Positions 1 to 5,927 of a stretch of 6,992 nucleotides of DNA are shown piece after piece (the first letter of the stretch is position 1; every line of letters begins with the position of its first letter). Both the position numbers and the translations under genes were made by a program. The notes beneath the pieces are model-generated. The model was not told where the DNA came from. It did not search any database and saw only the letters and a program-made list of their open reading frames with translations. The stretch is from Balneolaceae bacterium. GTDB lineage: Bacteria > Bacteroidota > Rhodothermia > Balneolales > Balneolaceae. The stretch covers positions 1 to 6,992 of the forward strand of contig SKGY01000006.1 of the NCBI GenBank assembly GCA_007117235.1, in the 5' to 3' direction.

Positions 1-55
1 AAGGTATTTGGGGGATCATCAAGAGCTTTATCCCAAAACTGTAAGATGCTGATTG

Positions 56-814
56 ATGAAGCAGATTAAATCAGTCTTAATTTGGGCAGCAATAATTTCT
101 TTAATAGTTGTTTGGCTCCCTATTTTGGCAATCAGAAGATTGTTTGATCGAGACCCATCTCATTATTATACCGGTAAACTTTTTAGAAAGCTTGGGTTTG
201 CCATCTCTAAAGTGAATCCCAACTGGAAAATAGAGATTGAAGGTGCAGATAGTGTAGATGACCGTAACCCCTATATAGTGGTGAGCAATCACTTGTCGAA
301 CGCTGATATTCCTGTTATTTCAAACTTACCATGGGAGATGAAGTGGGTAGCCAAAGAGGAGCTTTTCAACTTACCTGTTGCAGGGTGGATGATGAAAATG
401 TCGGGTGATATACCCGTTGACAGATCCTCGAATAACAAGAGAGTTGGAGTTTTTTCACGCTGCAAAAAGTACTTGGATCATAAAGTATCTGTGATGTTTT
501 TTCCTGAAGGCACACGATCCAGATCCGGCAAATTGAATAAGTTTGCACCGGGAGCCTTTGAGCTGGCAATTCGGGAAAAAATTCCTGTGCTGCCAATTGT
601 TCTTGACGGAACTCAAAAATGTCTCCCAAAAAAATCGTGGGTGTTCAAAGAATCAGCCAACGTGAAACTTAAAATTCTGCCCCCTGTCGATACATCTAAT
701 CTGGAAGTGGGTGAGGGGATCGAACTGATGAATCAAATCAGAGATAAGATCGCAAATCAGTTGAGTGAATGGAGAAACGTCCCGATTTCAGAAGTTGATG
801 CTACTCTTGGGTAG
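56..814 (+). CDS. plsC: 1-acyl-sn-glycerol-3-phosphate acyltransferase (PlsC family)
   Basis: This 252-residue protein should transfer an acyl chain to lysophosphatidic acid, giving phosphatidic acid at the inner face of the cytoplasmic membrane, the second acylation step of phospholipid synthesis. Visible evidence: an N-terminal membrane helix (about residues 6-27), the HX4D catalytic motif within NHLSNADIP (His79, Asp84), a GDIPVDR block (about 117-123) matching the second acyltransferase motif, FPEGTRSRSGKL (149-160) for glycerophosphate binding, and VLPIVLDGT (about 178-186) as the fourth motif. Length is normal for the family. The ATG at 56 is preferred; a TTG at 53 directly precedes it and follows an in-frame TGA at 50-52, so no longer start is possible. 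No strong ribosome site is visible. The 3' end overlaps the convergent gene by 14 bp. Family assignment is secure; the acyl acceptor (LPA rather than another lysolipid) is inferred. Confidence 0.93.
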   Translation: MKQIKSVLIWAAIISLIVVWLPILAIRRLFDRDPSHYYTGKLFRKLGFAISKVNPNWKIEIEGADSVDDRNPYIVVSNHLSNADIPVISNLPWEMKWVAKEELFNLPVAGWMMKMSGDIPVDRSSNNKRVGVFSRCKKYLDHKVSVMFFPEGTRSRSGKLNKFAPGAFELAIREKIPVLPIVLDGTQKCLPKKSWVFKESANVKLKILPPVDTSNLEVGEGIELMNQIRDKIANQLSEWRNVPISEVDATLG

Positions 815-1244
815 ATTCATGCTCGTTCGGGTAGTGATGCTTACTTTCCTGATTAACAGCTGATTTACCACCCTTCAATAGCTGCCAGCCAATAAACGCA
901 CCTCCAATTGAAAGCACCAAGGCAGCTATGGGATAAAAGAGTGATTCAGTACCCATCAAAAGATGAATTTGACCATATCTGAGCAGTATGATGAGAATCA
1001 AAAACAGGATAACAGTTGTCGTTGAATGAACCTTGCCGTATGAAATACTGAAAAGGGAACCCAGAAAGCTTGAGAGTCCGGCGGTGATGGTTAAAACCAA
1101 CGGCCAAAATACTCCTCCATATGATGAGTAAGCAAACATGAAGATCTCTTCATTAAGAAAGGTAGATACAGCTACGCGGGCAAGTGAATCGATCGCTAAT
1201 ACAATGGCAATGCCAACTAGGCTGCCCAATATGGAGTTTTTCAT
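801..1244 (-). CDS. small four-helix integral membrane protein, function unknown
   Basis: I do not recognise a family for this 147-residue protein. It is strongly hydrophobic, with four likely membrane helices: about residues 5-29, 43-68 (containing a FWPLVLTITAGLSSFLGSLF stretch), 75-90 (VILFLILIILLRYG) and 100-123 (LFYPIAALVLSIGGAFIGWQLLKGG). The tail is hydrophilic and charged (KSAVNQESKHHYPNEHESTQE), probably cytoplasmic. Helix 1 holds an aspartate and an arginine (AIDSLARVA) and helix 2 is glycine/serine-rich, which allows tight packing. The ATG at 1242-1244 is the natural start because the hydrophobic segment begins almost at once. The stop codon lies inside the end of the convergent plsC, so the two mRNAs must overlap. 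It stands alone on its strand and faces away from the gene at 1500. A role in transport or membrane sensing cannot be told from the sequence. Confidence 0.8.
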   Translation of the reverse strand: MKNSILGSLVGIAIVLAIDSLARVAVSTFLNEEIFMFAYSSYGGVFWPLVLTITAGLSSFLGSLFSISYGKVHSTTTVILFLILIILLRYGQIHLLMGTESLFYPIAALVLSIGGAFIGWQLLKGGKSAVNQESKHHYPNEHESTQE

Positions 1245-1499
1245 GAATTAGTTATTCGTTATATGATGAATATGAAACACGCTCAACGAGTAAAGAGAGT
1301 AACTCAAGTTAATTAAGATTTTTTTACTATAGCATTTACGTCTATAAAAGTAACAAAATGATTGGGACAAATCGTTGCGATTTTGTGCTAAGATTGGCTT
1401 CAGTTTTTGATATCTTCAAAGCCTTGTTCAGTCAAGTTATTCGATCTGACATACATCATGTAATTTTATCAACTATCAAACAAAACAGAGACGTATTCA

Positions 1500-1991
1500 A
1501 TGCCTGATAATGACTTTTTAGAGCCCTCCGAAGTAACATATACAGACAAGCAGTTAATGGAGTCGGAAGAGATTGCAAAAATTGCCAAAGAAGTAATTGA
1601 GATGCATAAGATCGAGCTTGGCCCGGCTCAGATTGGATATATTCTAGTCTACCCAAACATCTCCAAGCAGCGTGCAGCAAAATGCATGAAAGCAACCAGA
1701 GAGGTTAAACACTATTCAGGTAACGACTATTTGATCGAGATTTCGGGTGACCTGTGGGATATGCTTGATGGAGACACTAAAAAAATGCTACTCTATCACC
1801 AACTGCTCCATATTGATCCGGTATTCAAGGCAAAAAATCAGGAGTGGAAAATGCAGATTCGTAAACCTGATTTTTCAGACTACTACGAAATCAACGATAA
1901 ATTCGGCAACGAGTGGTATAAAACGATTCAGGCAACAGTTTCATCACTCTATGATCTGGACCCGAGACAAGAGAATAAGGTCAGTGTTTAA
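1500..1991 (+). CDS. phage-type putative metallopeptidase-like protein with altered active site (HQLLH)
   Basis: This 163-residue soluble protein follows the layout I recall for the putative phage metallopeptidase family (PF18894): an N-terminal helical part (EIAKIAKEVIEMHKIEL, about 24-40), a hydrophobic strand (IGYILVYPN, 45-53), a strand and helix before the active site (DYLIEISGDLWDMLDGDTKKMLLYH, about 76-100), then HxxxH and a C-terminal region (RKPDFSDYYEINDKFGNEWY, 121-140) matching the family's xDxxEF...RyG tail. The active site reads His100-Gln101-Leu-Leu-His104, so the catalytic glutamate of HExxH is replaced by glutamine. The place where I expect a third histidine ligand, before the DFSDYY segment, holds Pro123. 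It may therefore bind zinc weakly or be inactive. ATG at 1500 chosen; only a weak purine patch (cagagac) lies upstream. Its 3' end faces the convergent gene at 2004 across 12 bp. No phage structural genes are nearby. Family membership is likely; loss of activity is inferred. Confidence 0.75.
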   Translation: MPDNDFLEPSEVTYTDKQLMESEEIAKIAKEVIEMHKIELGPAQIGYILVYPNISKQRAAKCMKATREVKHYSGNDYLIEISGDLWDMLDGDTKKMLLYHQLLHIDPVFKAKNQEWKMQIRKPDFSDYYEINDKFGNEWYKTIQATVSSLYDLDPRQENKVSV

Positions 1992-2003
1992 ACTTAAGTC
2001 TTA

Positions 2004-2570
2004 TCATCTGACATTCAGTGGACGCTTGTTTTCAAACGTGTGTCCCTGAATTCGGATATTTTGCAGCTTCCATTTTAGCTTACCAATCATACCGGTCGGC
2101 CCATCAAATGTTATTACTTCTTGAGAGAGTCTTTCTAATGTGCTATTCACATTTGCATAATCCTGAATGTCCATAATGATCACTTTTTCTGAACTCTTGA
2201 TGATATTCAGCAGATATTTCTCCTGAGGAGTTGCATATCGAACAGTAGAATAGGTGAACCCTGTATATTCTCCACTTAAAACATCACAATTTTCCAAAAG
2301 CACATATTTGTCATCCTTTGACATCGAGGAAAAGAGTTTATCGATTTTTTGATATGTCTCTTCTTCATTTGTTGAGATAATCTCTCGCATATCAACAGTA
2401 CTGAGTTCGCCTGTTTGACCGGCTATCTTCTTTAAAAGATCTTTTTTCCCGGATTTATACTTACCTGCCAATACCAAAAGAAAGTATGACCCTTTCACGT
2501 TTACGGATGTGAGTTTATCAATAATAGCTTGAATATCTTCCGAGTTGTGATGTGGGGTAGTGCTTTTCAT
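2004..2570 (-). CDS. small P-loop/AAA+-like protein with degenerate nucleotide-binding motifs
   Basis: This 188-residue protein has no family I can name. It contains GKYKSGKK (residues 36-43) directly after the hydrophobic strand YFLLVLA. The spacing is that of a Walker A motif (GxxxxGK[S/T]), but the last position is lysine instead of Ser/Thr. A second strand, KYVLLENCDVL (88-98), sits where Walker B is expected and reads ENCD rather than DExD. A third strand, KVIIMDIQDYANVNSTLERL (129-148), resembles the sensor-1 strand and following helix of AAA+ proteins, ending in a VITFDGP segment. The order strand/P-loop, Walker B, sensor 1 supports a compact AAA+-like core without a lid domain. Long polar helices with many Lys/Glu flank the core, and there is no signal peptide or membrane helix. 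The ATG at 2568-2570 follows an A/T-rich leader. It converges on the metallopeptidase-like gene. ATP binding is possible, but hydrolysis is doubtful. Confidence 0.72.
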   Translation of the reverse strand: MKSTTPHHNSEDIQAIIDKLTSVNVKGSYFLLVLAGKYKSGKKDLLKKIAGQTGELSTVDMREIISTNEEETYQKIDKLFSSMSKDDKYVLLENCDVLSGEYTGFTYSTVRYATPQEKYLLNIIKSSEKVIIMDIQDYANVNSTLERLSQEVITFDGPTGMIGKLKWKLQNIRIQGHTFENKRPLNVR

Positions 2571-2689
2571 GTCTGATTATTTTAAAAAAATGAGTTGTCG
2601 ATTAATCTTTGAATATAAAGAGATCTTATGATTTATAACGATTAAATCCTGTGATGATAGAGATAAAATTATGAGGTACTAACTTTTTA

Positions 2690-2729
2690 AAATGAAAAAG
2701 GCTTCTGCACTTAAATGTACAGAAGCCTT
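2690..2729 (-). terminator. rho-independent terminator of the lipoprotein gene
   Basis: A perfect 10-bp inverted repeat, AAGGCTTCTG at 2698-2707 and CAGAAGCCTT at 2720-2729, encloses a 12-nt loop. The loop can add two further pairs (AC/GT) beyond one mismatch. Read on the minus strand, the stem begins 19 bp after the lipoprotein stop codon and is followed by a T-rich tail (TTTCATTTT). On the plus strand no T tract follows, so the element acts for the minus-strand transcript. It also separates the lipoprotein mRNA from the gene at 2004-2570. Confidence 0.88.
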
Positions 2730-2747
2730 AAAAGTGGTGTTAAAAAC

Positions 2748-4190
2748 TTAAGGATTTATCTTTGCCTTGGTACCGGTTAGTGTTTTAGTAGCAGAGAATC
2801 CTCCCGGGGTATCTACTTTAATCACAATACTCACATCCTGAACATCATTATTCTCATCATCAGTATCTCTTGCGGTAAATGAGAACTCGGTAACACCCGG
2901 GCCTCCAAATAACGTATTTGGTACATTAACACTCACATCGCCTTCCACTGCCATTCCTTCAGCGGGCTGCACTTCAATGCTGGTGTTAAAAGGTAAAGGG
3001 TTACCATTCGGATCAGTTATAGTCATAGTAAATGCCTGACTACCATTTGGGCCGATAGCAAATGTTTCCGGTGTAACTACGATGTTTTGGTTTGAAGGCG
3101 GACCGGAAAAGAGAACCTGTATATCCTGCTCAATTCGCTGATCATCTTCATTAAATGTATGTGCACGTATAGTTGCATAACCGTCAGCAGGACGTGGGTT
3201 TCCTGAGATCAAATCGACCTGAATCTGACCGTCATCATCTGTCTGACCTGAACCCTGAATAATACCTCCTGTGGTATTGAAATAAACAGGGGTACCCGGT
3301 TTTACAGGGTTGCTGAATTTATCACCAACAATTACAGTAATTTGATTACGCATGCCGTTTATCGCGAGACCTTCAAAATTAAAAACACTAGCAGCAATAC
3401 TAAAGTGATCTAGATCAGGAAACCCCCCATGAATAGCCAAAAGAATTGGTTTAGACCGGATTTCAAGATTGATGTCTTCTCTGAAAATACGAGCTTCAAT
3501 TTTTACGTTACCCGCTGCATTACCTGAAAATAGGTTTGATGTCACTAGTCCGCTTGCGTTGGTTCTTACTATTTCGGGAGTTATTGCCTCTCCTCCTCCG
3601 GGCCCATCAGTAAGAATAAACTCTACGTCAACAGCGCCTTCACTAGTAATTGCTCTGCCCGAAGAGTCCTGCACCTCAAAGGTGAAAGAACTGCTTACGA
3701 TCCCACCGGTTTCTGCAATGTTGATGGAGTTACTTGATACGCCCTGTAAAATAATTGCAGCTGCTCCGGCCGGAGGACCACCGACTGTGCCGCCACCACC
3801 GCCACTGCCACCATCATCACCACCGCTGGTAGTGGCTCTAAGTCTGATAGGCGGAACAGCTAAATCTCGTCCGGGCACGGCTACAACGTCAATTGTAGAA
3901 GTATTAAATCCCTGTCGAGAAGCCTGAATCCGTACATCAATAACGCTGTCAACAAATACATCTTCAAAAACATACATGCCTGATGCATTAGTAACAGCTT
4001 CGCGCTGCAGATCAGCTGGAGAGATAATTTCGACAAGTGCATCAGCAATACCGTTTTCAGTATTCAGAGTTTGAACCTGACCCGTAATTGTGAAAGGAGT
4101 GCTGTCTGTGTCATTTAAATCGCAGCTATTGATAAATAAAATTGTGGTAAAAGTAACCAGAGCAAGTAGTAGTAACCGTTTCATTCCCAT
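2748..4190 (-). CDS. secreted Ig-like-domain lipoprotein with carboxypeptidase-regulatory-like N-terminal domain
   Basis: This 480-residue protein is exported and lipid-anchored. MGMKRLLLLALVTFTTILF is a signal peptide, and INSC is a lipobox placing the lipidated cysteine at residue 23. The acidic run after it (DLNDTD) resembles Bacteroidota lipoprotein surface-export signals without matching the consensus exactly. Domains: about 33-118, a carboxypeptidase-regulatory-like beta sandwich (ITGQV...GIADALVEI...TNASGMYVFEDV...IRL); 119-142, a Gly/Asp hinge; about 143-254 and 255-362, two Ig-like domains of the bacterial Big_1/invasin type, with the pattern V.D..G.AI....V.F......TNASGLVTSNLFSG...G...I.A; about 368-480, a third Ig-like domain (FTMTITDPNGNPLPFNTSIEV). 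No enzymatic motif is visible, so a structural, adhesive or matrix role is most likely. ATG at 4188-4190 is used; Met3 is an alternative that keeps the signal peptide. A terminator lies just downstream and a dyad-rich promoter region upstream, suggesting a single-gene transcript. Confidence 0.88.
   Translation of the reverse strand: MGMKRLLLLALVTFTTILFINSCDLNDTDSTPFTITGQVQTLNTENGIADALVEIISPADLQREAVTNASGMYVFEDVFVDSVIDVRIQASRQGFNTSTIDVVAVPGRDLAVPPIRLRATTSGGDDGGSGGGGGTVGGPPAGAAAIILQGVSSNSINIAETGGIVSSSFTFEVQDSSGRAITSEGAVDVEFILTDGPGGGEAITPEIVRTNASGLVTSNLFSGNAAGNVKIEARIFREDINLEIRSKPILLAIHGGFPDLDHFSIAASVFNFEGLAINGMRNQITVIVGDKFSNPVKPGTPVYFNTTGGIIQGSGQTDDDGQIQVDLISGNPRPADGYATIRAHTFNEDDQRIEQDIQVLFSGPPSNQNIVVTPETFAIGPNGSQAFTMTITDPNGNPLPFNTSIEVQPAEGMAVEGDVSVNVPNTLFGGPGVTEFSFTARDTDDENNDVQDVSIVIKVDTPGGFSATKTLTGTKAKINP
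3789..3824 (-). repeat. GGN/GAT triplet tract encoding the Gly/Asp hinge
   Basis: Twelve consecutive codons of the lipoprotein (residues 123-134, GGDDGGSGGGGG) are almost all GGN, giving a GC-rich imperfect trinucleotide tract in otherwise AT-leaning DNA. It codes for a flexible linker between the N-terminal domain and the Ig-like stalk. Length changes by whole triplets would alter the hinge without breaking the frame. Confidence 0.7.
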
Positions 4191-4226
4191 ATCATTTCCC
4201 GTTATAGATGTTTTCTAAGTAAAGGA

Positions 4227-4261
4227 GTAACAAATATGTGATTTGTTACAATAAAATCACA
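4227..4261. repeat. two overlapping inverted repeats upstream of the lipoprotein gene
   Basis: Dyad A is GTAACAAAT (4227-4235), a 5-bp spacer, then ATTTGTTAC (4241-4249): nine perfect pairs. Dyad B is TGTGATTT (4237-4244), a 9-bp spacer, then AAATCACA (4254-4261): eight perfect pairs. They share bases 4241-4244, so as RNA or cruciform stems only one can form at a time. The near edge is 37 bp upstream of the lipoprotein start. Neither arm is followed by a T tract on either strand, so these are not terminators. Operator sites for one or two dimeric regulators are the simplest reading. The dyads are directly visible; the regulatory role is inferred. Confidence 0.6.
4231..4261 (-). promoter_or_regulatory. 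possible Bacteroidota-type promoter of the lipoprotein gene
   Basis: On the minus strand CATATTTG (plus-strand 4231-4238) matches the -7 consensus TAnnTTTG at all but one fixed base. TGTG (4258-4261) lies exactly 19 bp upstream, where TTTG is expected (3 of 4 bases match). Transcription would begin about 35 nt before the start codon. The element lies inside the two inverted repeats, so a bound regulator would cover it. The match is imperfect and the region is AT-rich, so chance is possible. Confidence 0.35.
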
Positions 4262-4336
4262 ACGCCCAACTTAATAAAAGTTTGCTAAGCTACATATTAG
4301 ATTAGGTTTATTAATCAACTTAAATTAATAGTCAAA

Positions 4337-5608
4337 TTAATACTTTTTAAATCTCTCATGAGCCGCTTTTTCTAACTCTTCACGGTGACTGGGGTGTGCT
4401 ATTTTAATCAGCTCTTTTGCTCTTTGCTGCAATCCTAGCCCATATAAACTTGCTGCTCCATACTCAGTAACAACATAGTGAACGTGAGCACGGGTAGTTA
4501 CCACACCAGCACCCTGTTTTAGATAGGGTACAATACGACTTATGCCTTTATTAGTAGAAGAGGGCAGTGCAATAATCGGTTTTCCACCCTCCGAAAGGGA
4601 TGCACCGCGGATAAAGTCCATTTGCCCGCCCACACCTGAGTATTGATAAGTTGAAATAGAGTCAGCGCAAACTTGTCCGGTTAAATCCACCTCAATAGCA
4701 CTGTTTACAGCAGTTACCTTCGGGTTTTTACGTATGATGGCAGTGTCGTTCACATAGGCACAATCAAGCATTGCTAAATTTGGATTATCATCCATAAAAT
4801 CATAAAGCCTGCGCGTGCCCATTGCAAAAGAGGATACGATCCGGTTGGGATGCCTTCGTTTCATCGAGTTGTTGATGACACCGGACTCCACGAGGTCAAT
4901 CATGCCATCAGAAAACATCTCTGTGTGTACGCCCAGGTTTTTGTGATTTCTTAACGCAGCTAGTACTGCATCAGGGATACTTCCGATACCCATCTGAAGA
5001 GTCGCACCATCTTCGATCAGTGCAGCACAGTTCTGCCCAATCTGCTTCTCTACTTTTGTAAGCTCTTGTGGTATATGTTCGGGAAGCGGGTCATTAACCT
5101 CTACACCGAAGTCAATCACGCTTTCGTGGATGATGCCGTCGCCATGCGTACGGGGCATGTTTGGGTTAACCTGAGCAATCACTAGTTTCGCATTATTTAC
5201 GGCGGCACGGGTGGCATCTACTGACACACCAAGGGAACAGAATCCGTGTTTGTCGGGTGGGCTAACATGGATAAGTGCCACATCAAGATCAATAACATGA
5301 TTTTTGAATAGAAGGGGGACTTCACTCAGAAATATAGGAACATAGTCTGCTCTTCCGTCATTTACAGCCTGTCGTACATTTTTTCCCACAAAAAAAGCAT
5401 TCACATGAAAAGAATCTACGCATTCTGGTTCAGCGTAGGGGGCAGGCCCTTCAGTATGAAGCTGATAGATTTGTACACCTTTCAGTTCATTCTGTCTAGC
5501 AGTAAGTGCTTCCACAAGTTTTACCGGAGCCGCAGCGGCGGTATGAATGTAAAGATGTTGATTTGATCGAACATGAGACAGGGCGTCAGCAGCGGTGGTA
5601 ATTTTCAT
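4337..5608 (-). CDS. acetyl-CoA hydrolase/transferase family protein, 4-hydroxybutyrate CoA-transferase type
   Basis: This 423-residue cytoplasmic enzyme moves CoA between acyl-CoA (typically acetyl-CoA) and a carboxylate. The family works by a ping-pong mechanism through a glutamyl-CoA thioester. The expected catalytic glutamate is Glu230, within NLGVHTEMFSDGMIDL (224-239), following the GIGSIPDAVL motif (207-216). The C-terminal domain carries the glycine-rich YSGVGGQMDFIRGA segment (323-336), TRAHVHYVVTEYG (372-384), and the ending AxxLYGLGLQQRAKELIKIAHPxHREEL that is typical of 4-hydroxybutyrate/acetate CoA-transferases. Length and the two-domain layout are normal for the single-chain enzymes of this family, so no second subunit is needed. 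ATG at 5606-5608 is the only sensible start; no clear ribosome site precedes it. No other acyl-CoA gene is adjacent, so the true substrate (4-hydroxybutyrate, butyrate, propionate, succinate or another acid) cannot be decided here. Family is secure. Confidence 0.93.
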   Translation of the reverse strand: MKITTAADALSHVRSNQHLYIHTAAAAPVKLVEALTARQNELKGVQIYQLHTEGPAPYAEPECVDSFHVNAFFVGKNVRQAVNDGRADYVPIFLSEVPLLFKNHVIDLDVALIHVSPPDKHGFCSLGVSVDATRAAVNNAKLVIAQVNPNMPRTHGDGIIHESVIDFGVEVNDPLPEHIPQELTKVEKQIGQNCAALIEDGATLQMGIGSIPDAVLAALRNHKNLGVHTEMFSDGMIDLVESGVINNSMKRRHPNRIVSSFAMGTRRLYDFMDDNPNLAMLDCAYVNDTAIIRKNPKVTAVNSAIEVDLTGQVCADSISTYQYSGVGGQMDFIRGASLSEGGKPIIALPSSTNKGISRIVPYLKQGAGVVTTRAHVHYVVTEYGAASLYGLGLQQRAKELIKIAHPSHREELEKAAHERFKKY

Positions 5609-5645
5609 TATGATGATCTTGTTCTAATTAACTTAATTGTCGATA

Positions 5646-5676
5646 CAAAGTTGGAAAAAGAGCCATTCGAGACAAT
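5646..5676 (-). promoter_or_regulatory. possible Bacteroidota-type promoter of the CoA-transferase gene
   Basis: On the minus strand CAACTTTG (plus-strand 5646-5653) fits TAnnTTTG except at the first base. ATTG (5673-5676) stands 19 bp upstream and matches TTTG at three of four positions. The start codon at 5608 would lie roughly 30 nt after the predicted transcription start. Both boxes are imperfect, so this is a candidate only. Confidence 0.3.
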
Positions 5677-5792
5677 AGGGAATTACCTGAAAAATTTGAA
5701 GGGAAAGAACTTAGAAAATAATAGGGCAAAGCTATTAATTGAAGGACATTTAATACTCTTCCAAAAATTAAATACATCCTTTCAACATTTCA

Positions 5793-5823
5793 TTTTAATT
5801 GATGCACTCTCTGCTTATATTTG
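5793..5823 (+). promoter_or_regulatory. Bacteroidota-type promoter for tRNA-Leu
   Basis: TATATTTG at 5816-5823 is an exact match to the -7 consensus TAnnTTTG. TTTT at 5793-5796 lies 19 bp upstream, the expected spacing, and matches the -33 TTTG at three of four positions. The tRNA begins 20 bp after the -7 box, leaving a short leader as is usual for tRNA transcripts. Position and match make this the best promoter in the window. Confidence 0.5.
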
Positions 5824-5843
5824 CATCCCTTCCAAAACAAAAT

Positions 5844-5927
5844 GCCTGGGTGGCGGAATTGGTAGACGCGCCGGACTCAAAATCCGGTGGCAGCGATGTC
5901 GTAAGGGTTCGAGTCCCTTCCCAGGTA
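5844..5927 (+). tRNA. tRNA-Leu (anticodon CAA)
   Basis: An 84-nt class II tRNA reading UUG codons. Acceptor arm GCCTGGG (5844-5850) pairs with CCCAGGT (5920-5926), with a G-U pair at 1:72. The D region GGCGGAATTGGTAGACGC is typical of leucine tRNAs. The anticodon stem CCGGA/TCCGG (5871-5875, 5883-5887) encloses the loop CTCAAAA, so the anticodon is CAA at 5878-5880. The 15-nt variable region forms a GGCA/TGTC stem closed by a GCGA tetraloop. The T stem AAGGG/CCCTT holds the loop TTCGAGT. The discriminator is A at 5927 (Leu-like). The next bases are CTA, so CCA is not encoded and must be added by the nucleotidyltransferase. Confidence 0.96.

Noticed and set aside
1..69. Possible 3' end of an upstream gene running into plsC
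   Set aside because: All three plus frames are open at the left edge and end at 42-44, 50-52 or 67-69. The peptides (e.g. GIWGIIKSFIPKL, or RYLGDHQELYPKTVRC) are too short to recognise, so no frame can be chosen. An upstream gene in operon with plsC is plausible but unsupported.
1986..2003. GTTTAAAC and ACTTAAGT palindromes between the convergent genes as a bidirectional terminator
   Set aside because: The palindromes are only 8 bp with no loop, and no T tract follows on either strand.
1747..2049. 100-codon frame overlapping the metallopeptidase-like gene
   Set aside because: It is a frame-shifted shadow of 1500-1991, rich in Ser/Arg/Cys, with no motif and no initiation signal.
3469..3927. 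152-codon plus-strand frame with a proline-rich PPPPPLPPSSPP segment
   Set aside because: It is antisense to the lipoprotein, and the proline run is only the complement of the Gly-rich hinge codons. The opposite frame has a signal peptide, domains and a terminator.
4322..4341. Direct repeat AAATTAAT-AGTC-AAATTAAT at the end of the CoA-transferase gene
   Set aside because: It is short, purely AT and partly coding; likely chance in AT-rich DNA. It forms no terminator hairpin of useful stability.
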